From a bacterium (GTDB lineage Bacteria > SZUA-79 > Acidulodesulfobacterales > Acidulodesulfobacteraceae): DNA of 6,215 bases. The notes under the pieces were generated by a model. That model ran no database searches. It saw only the letters and a program-made list of their open reading frames with translations, and was not told the origin of the DNA. The position numbers and the translations under genes were made by a program. Of the stretch, positions 5,645 through 6,215 are shown piece by piece. Within the stretch, counting starts at the first letter, position 1. Each line of letters begins with the position of its first letter. The stretch spans positions 1 to 6,215 of the forward strand of contig JAKAKF010000113.1 in NCBI GenBank assembly GCA_021813595.1, read 5' to 3'.

Positions 5645-6215
5645 ATGTATAAATTGCGGCGCAGCTTCTTTAAAATGGGTCGGAAGATGCCCCGAATGCC
5701 ACAGCTACAATACTATGGAAGAGATTGCGGCGGAAACGGAATCTCTTAAAATCGTAAAATTCGGGAAGAAACTCCCGTCAGCCCCGCCTGTAACGACGCT
5801 TGACGCTCAAAATTACGGTCCTCTCGATAGAATAGCAACGGGAATAAAAGAATTCGACGTATCGGTCGGTTCCGGACTGGTTGCCGGACAGAGCATCCTA
5901 ATCGGCGGAGAACCGGGAATAGGAAAATCGACTCTTATGCTGCAGGTTGCCGAAAAGCTCGCGTCCGCCGGCGTAAAAACCCTTTATATATCTGCCGAAG
6001 AATCTTTAAATCAGATTATTTTAAGGGCAAAAAGGCTGAAAATAGAGTCTAAGGCGTTGTTTTTTCAGGCTCTGAACGATATAAACGAGATTTTATACTC
6101 CATAGAGAACGGCGGATACGGTTTTATAATAATAGACTCCATTCAAAGAATAACCGTTCCGCAAGCGGACTCGGCATACGGGAGCATTAACGGACTGAGG
6201 GAAACGACCCACGAG
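5637..6215 (+). CDS. radA: DNA repair protein RadA, N-terminal 193 residues (runs off right edge)
   Basis: RadA (Sms) is a RecA-related ATPase with helicase activity that promotes branch migration during recombinational repair in the cytoplasm. The N-terminal zinc finger is Cys4-x2-Cys7-x10-Cys18-x2-Cys21. After a linker, the ATPase core begins with the conserved RIATGIKEFD block. Walker A GEPGIGKS occupies residues 91-98, and Walker B is FIIIDS with Asp167. SAEES (about residues 120-124) also fits the family. The RadA-specific KNRFG motif and the Lon-like C-terminal domain should lie past the window, since full RadA is ~450 residues. The ATG at 5637 lies eight bases inside the previous gene's end and has no clear Shine-Dalgarno. 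It is the only start placing the zinc finger at the normal distance from the N-terminus. Another ATG at 5645 is in a different frame. Confidence 0.95.
   Translation, partial: MYKCINCGAASLKWVGRCPECHSYNTMEEIAAETESLKIVKFGKKLPSAPPVTTLDAQNYGPLDRIATGIKEFDVSVGSGLVAGQSILIGGEPGIGKSTLMLQVAEKLASAGVKTLYISAEESLNQIILRAKRLKIESKALFFQALNDINEILYSIENGGYGFIIIDSIQRITVPQADSAYGSINGLRETTHE

Noticed and set aside
1..6215. Mobile element, defence island or CRISPR array
   Set aside because: All genes are co-directional, packed, and mostly housekeeping or envelope families. There are no spaced direct repeats, transposase or integrase motifs, or flanking inverted repeats.

Overview
The window is a block of seven tightly packed genes, all on the + strand, and is best read as ordinary bacterial chromosome rather than a mobile region. 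I see no transposase, phage gene, CRISPR array, tRNA or rRNA. The DNA is moderately AT-rich, with frequent ATA (Ile) and AGA/AGG (Arg) codons and lysine- and isoleucine-rich proteins. The argG-argH-small lipoprotein order matches my memory of Geobacter and other Deltaproteobacteria (Desulfobacterota). With the N-terminal lipobox this points to a diderm of deltaproteobacterial grade, possibly an uncultured AT-rich lineage. That placement is inference, not proof.

Layout. Bases 1-886 are the last ~294 codons of argininosuccinate synthase (argG). Bases 905-2341 are a complete argininosuccinate lyase (argH). These two catalyse the last two steps of arginine synthesis. A small proline-rich lipoprotein gene (2292-2804) starts inside the end of argH. 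Three bases after it, behind a strong Shine-Dalgarno, is a membrane-anchored six-bladed NHL beta-propeller (2808-3983) whose blades are split 3+3 by a ~70-residue Gly/Ser/Ala/Asn-rich linker. After 30 bases comes a geranylgeranyl-reductase-type flavoprotein (4014-5069), which may act on isoprenoid lipids or quinones. A 68-base gap with a plausible sigma70-type promoter leads to a diverged RpiB-fold protein (5138-5644), which overlaps the start of radA (5637 to the right edge), the DNA repair/recombination ATPase.

How the genes work together. argG and argH form a clear pathway pair. The lipoprotein and NHL protein look co-transcribed with them and are both envelope proteins, but nothing ties them to arginine synthesis. 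The flavoprotein has no evident functional partner here. The RpiB-like gene and radA probably share a transcript and are translationally coupled. The least ordinary items are the RpiB-like protein, which appears to have lost the sugar-phosphate isomerase residues, and the split NHL propeller. I found no convincing new multi-gene system. No stretch above 70 bases lacks a gene.
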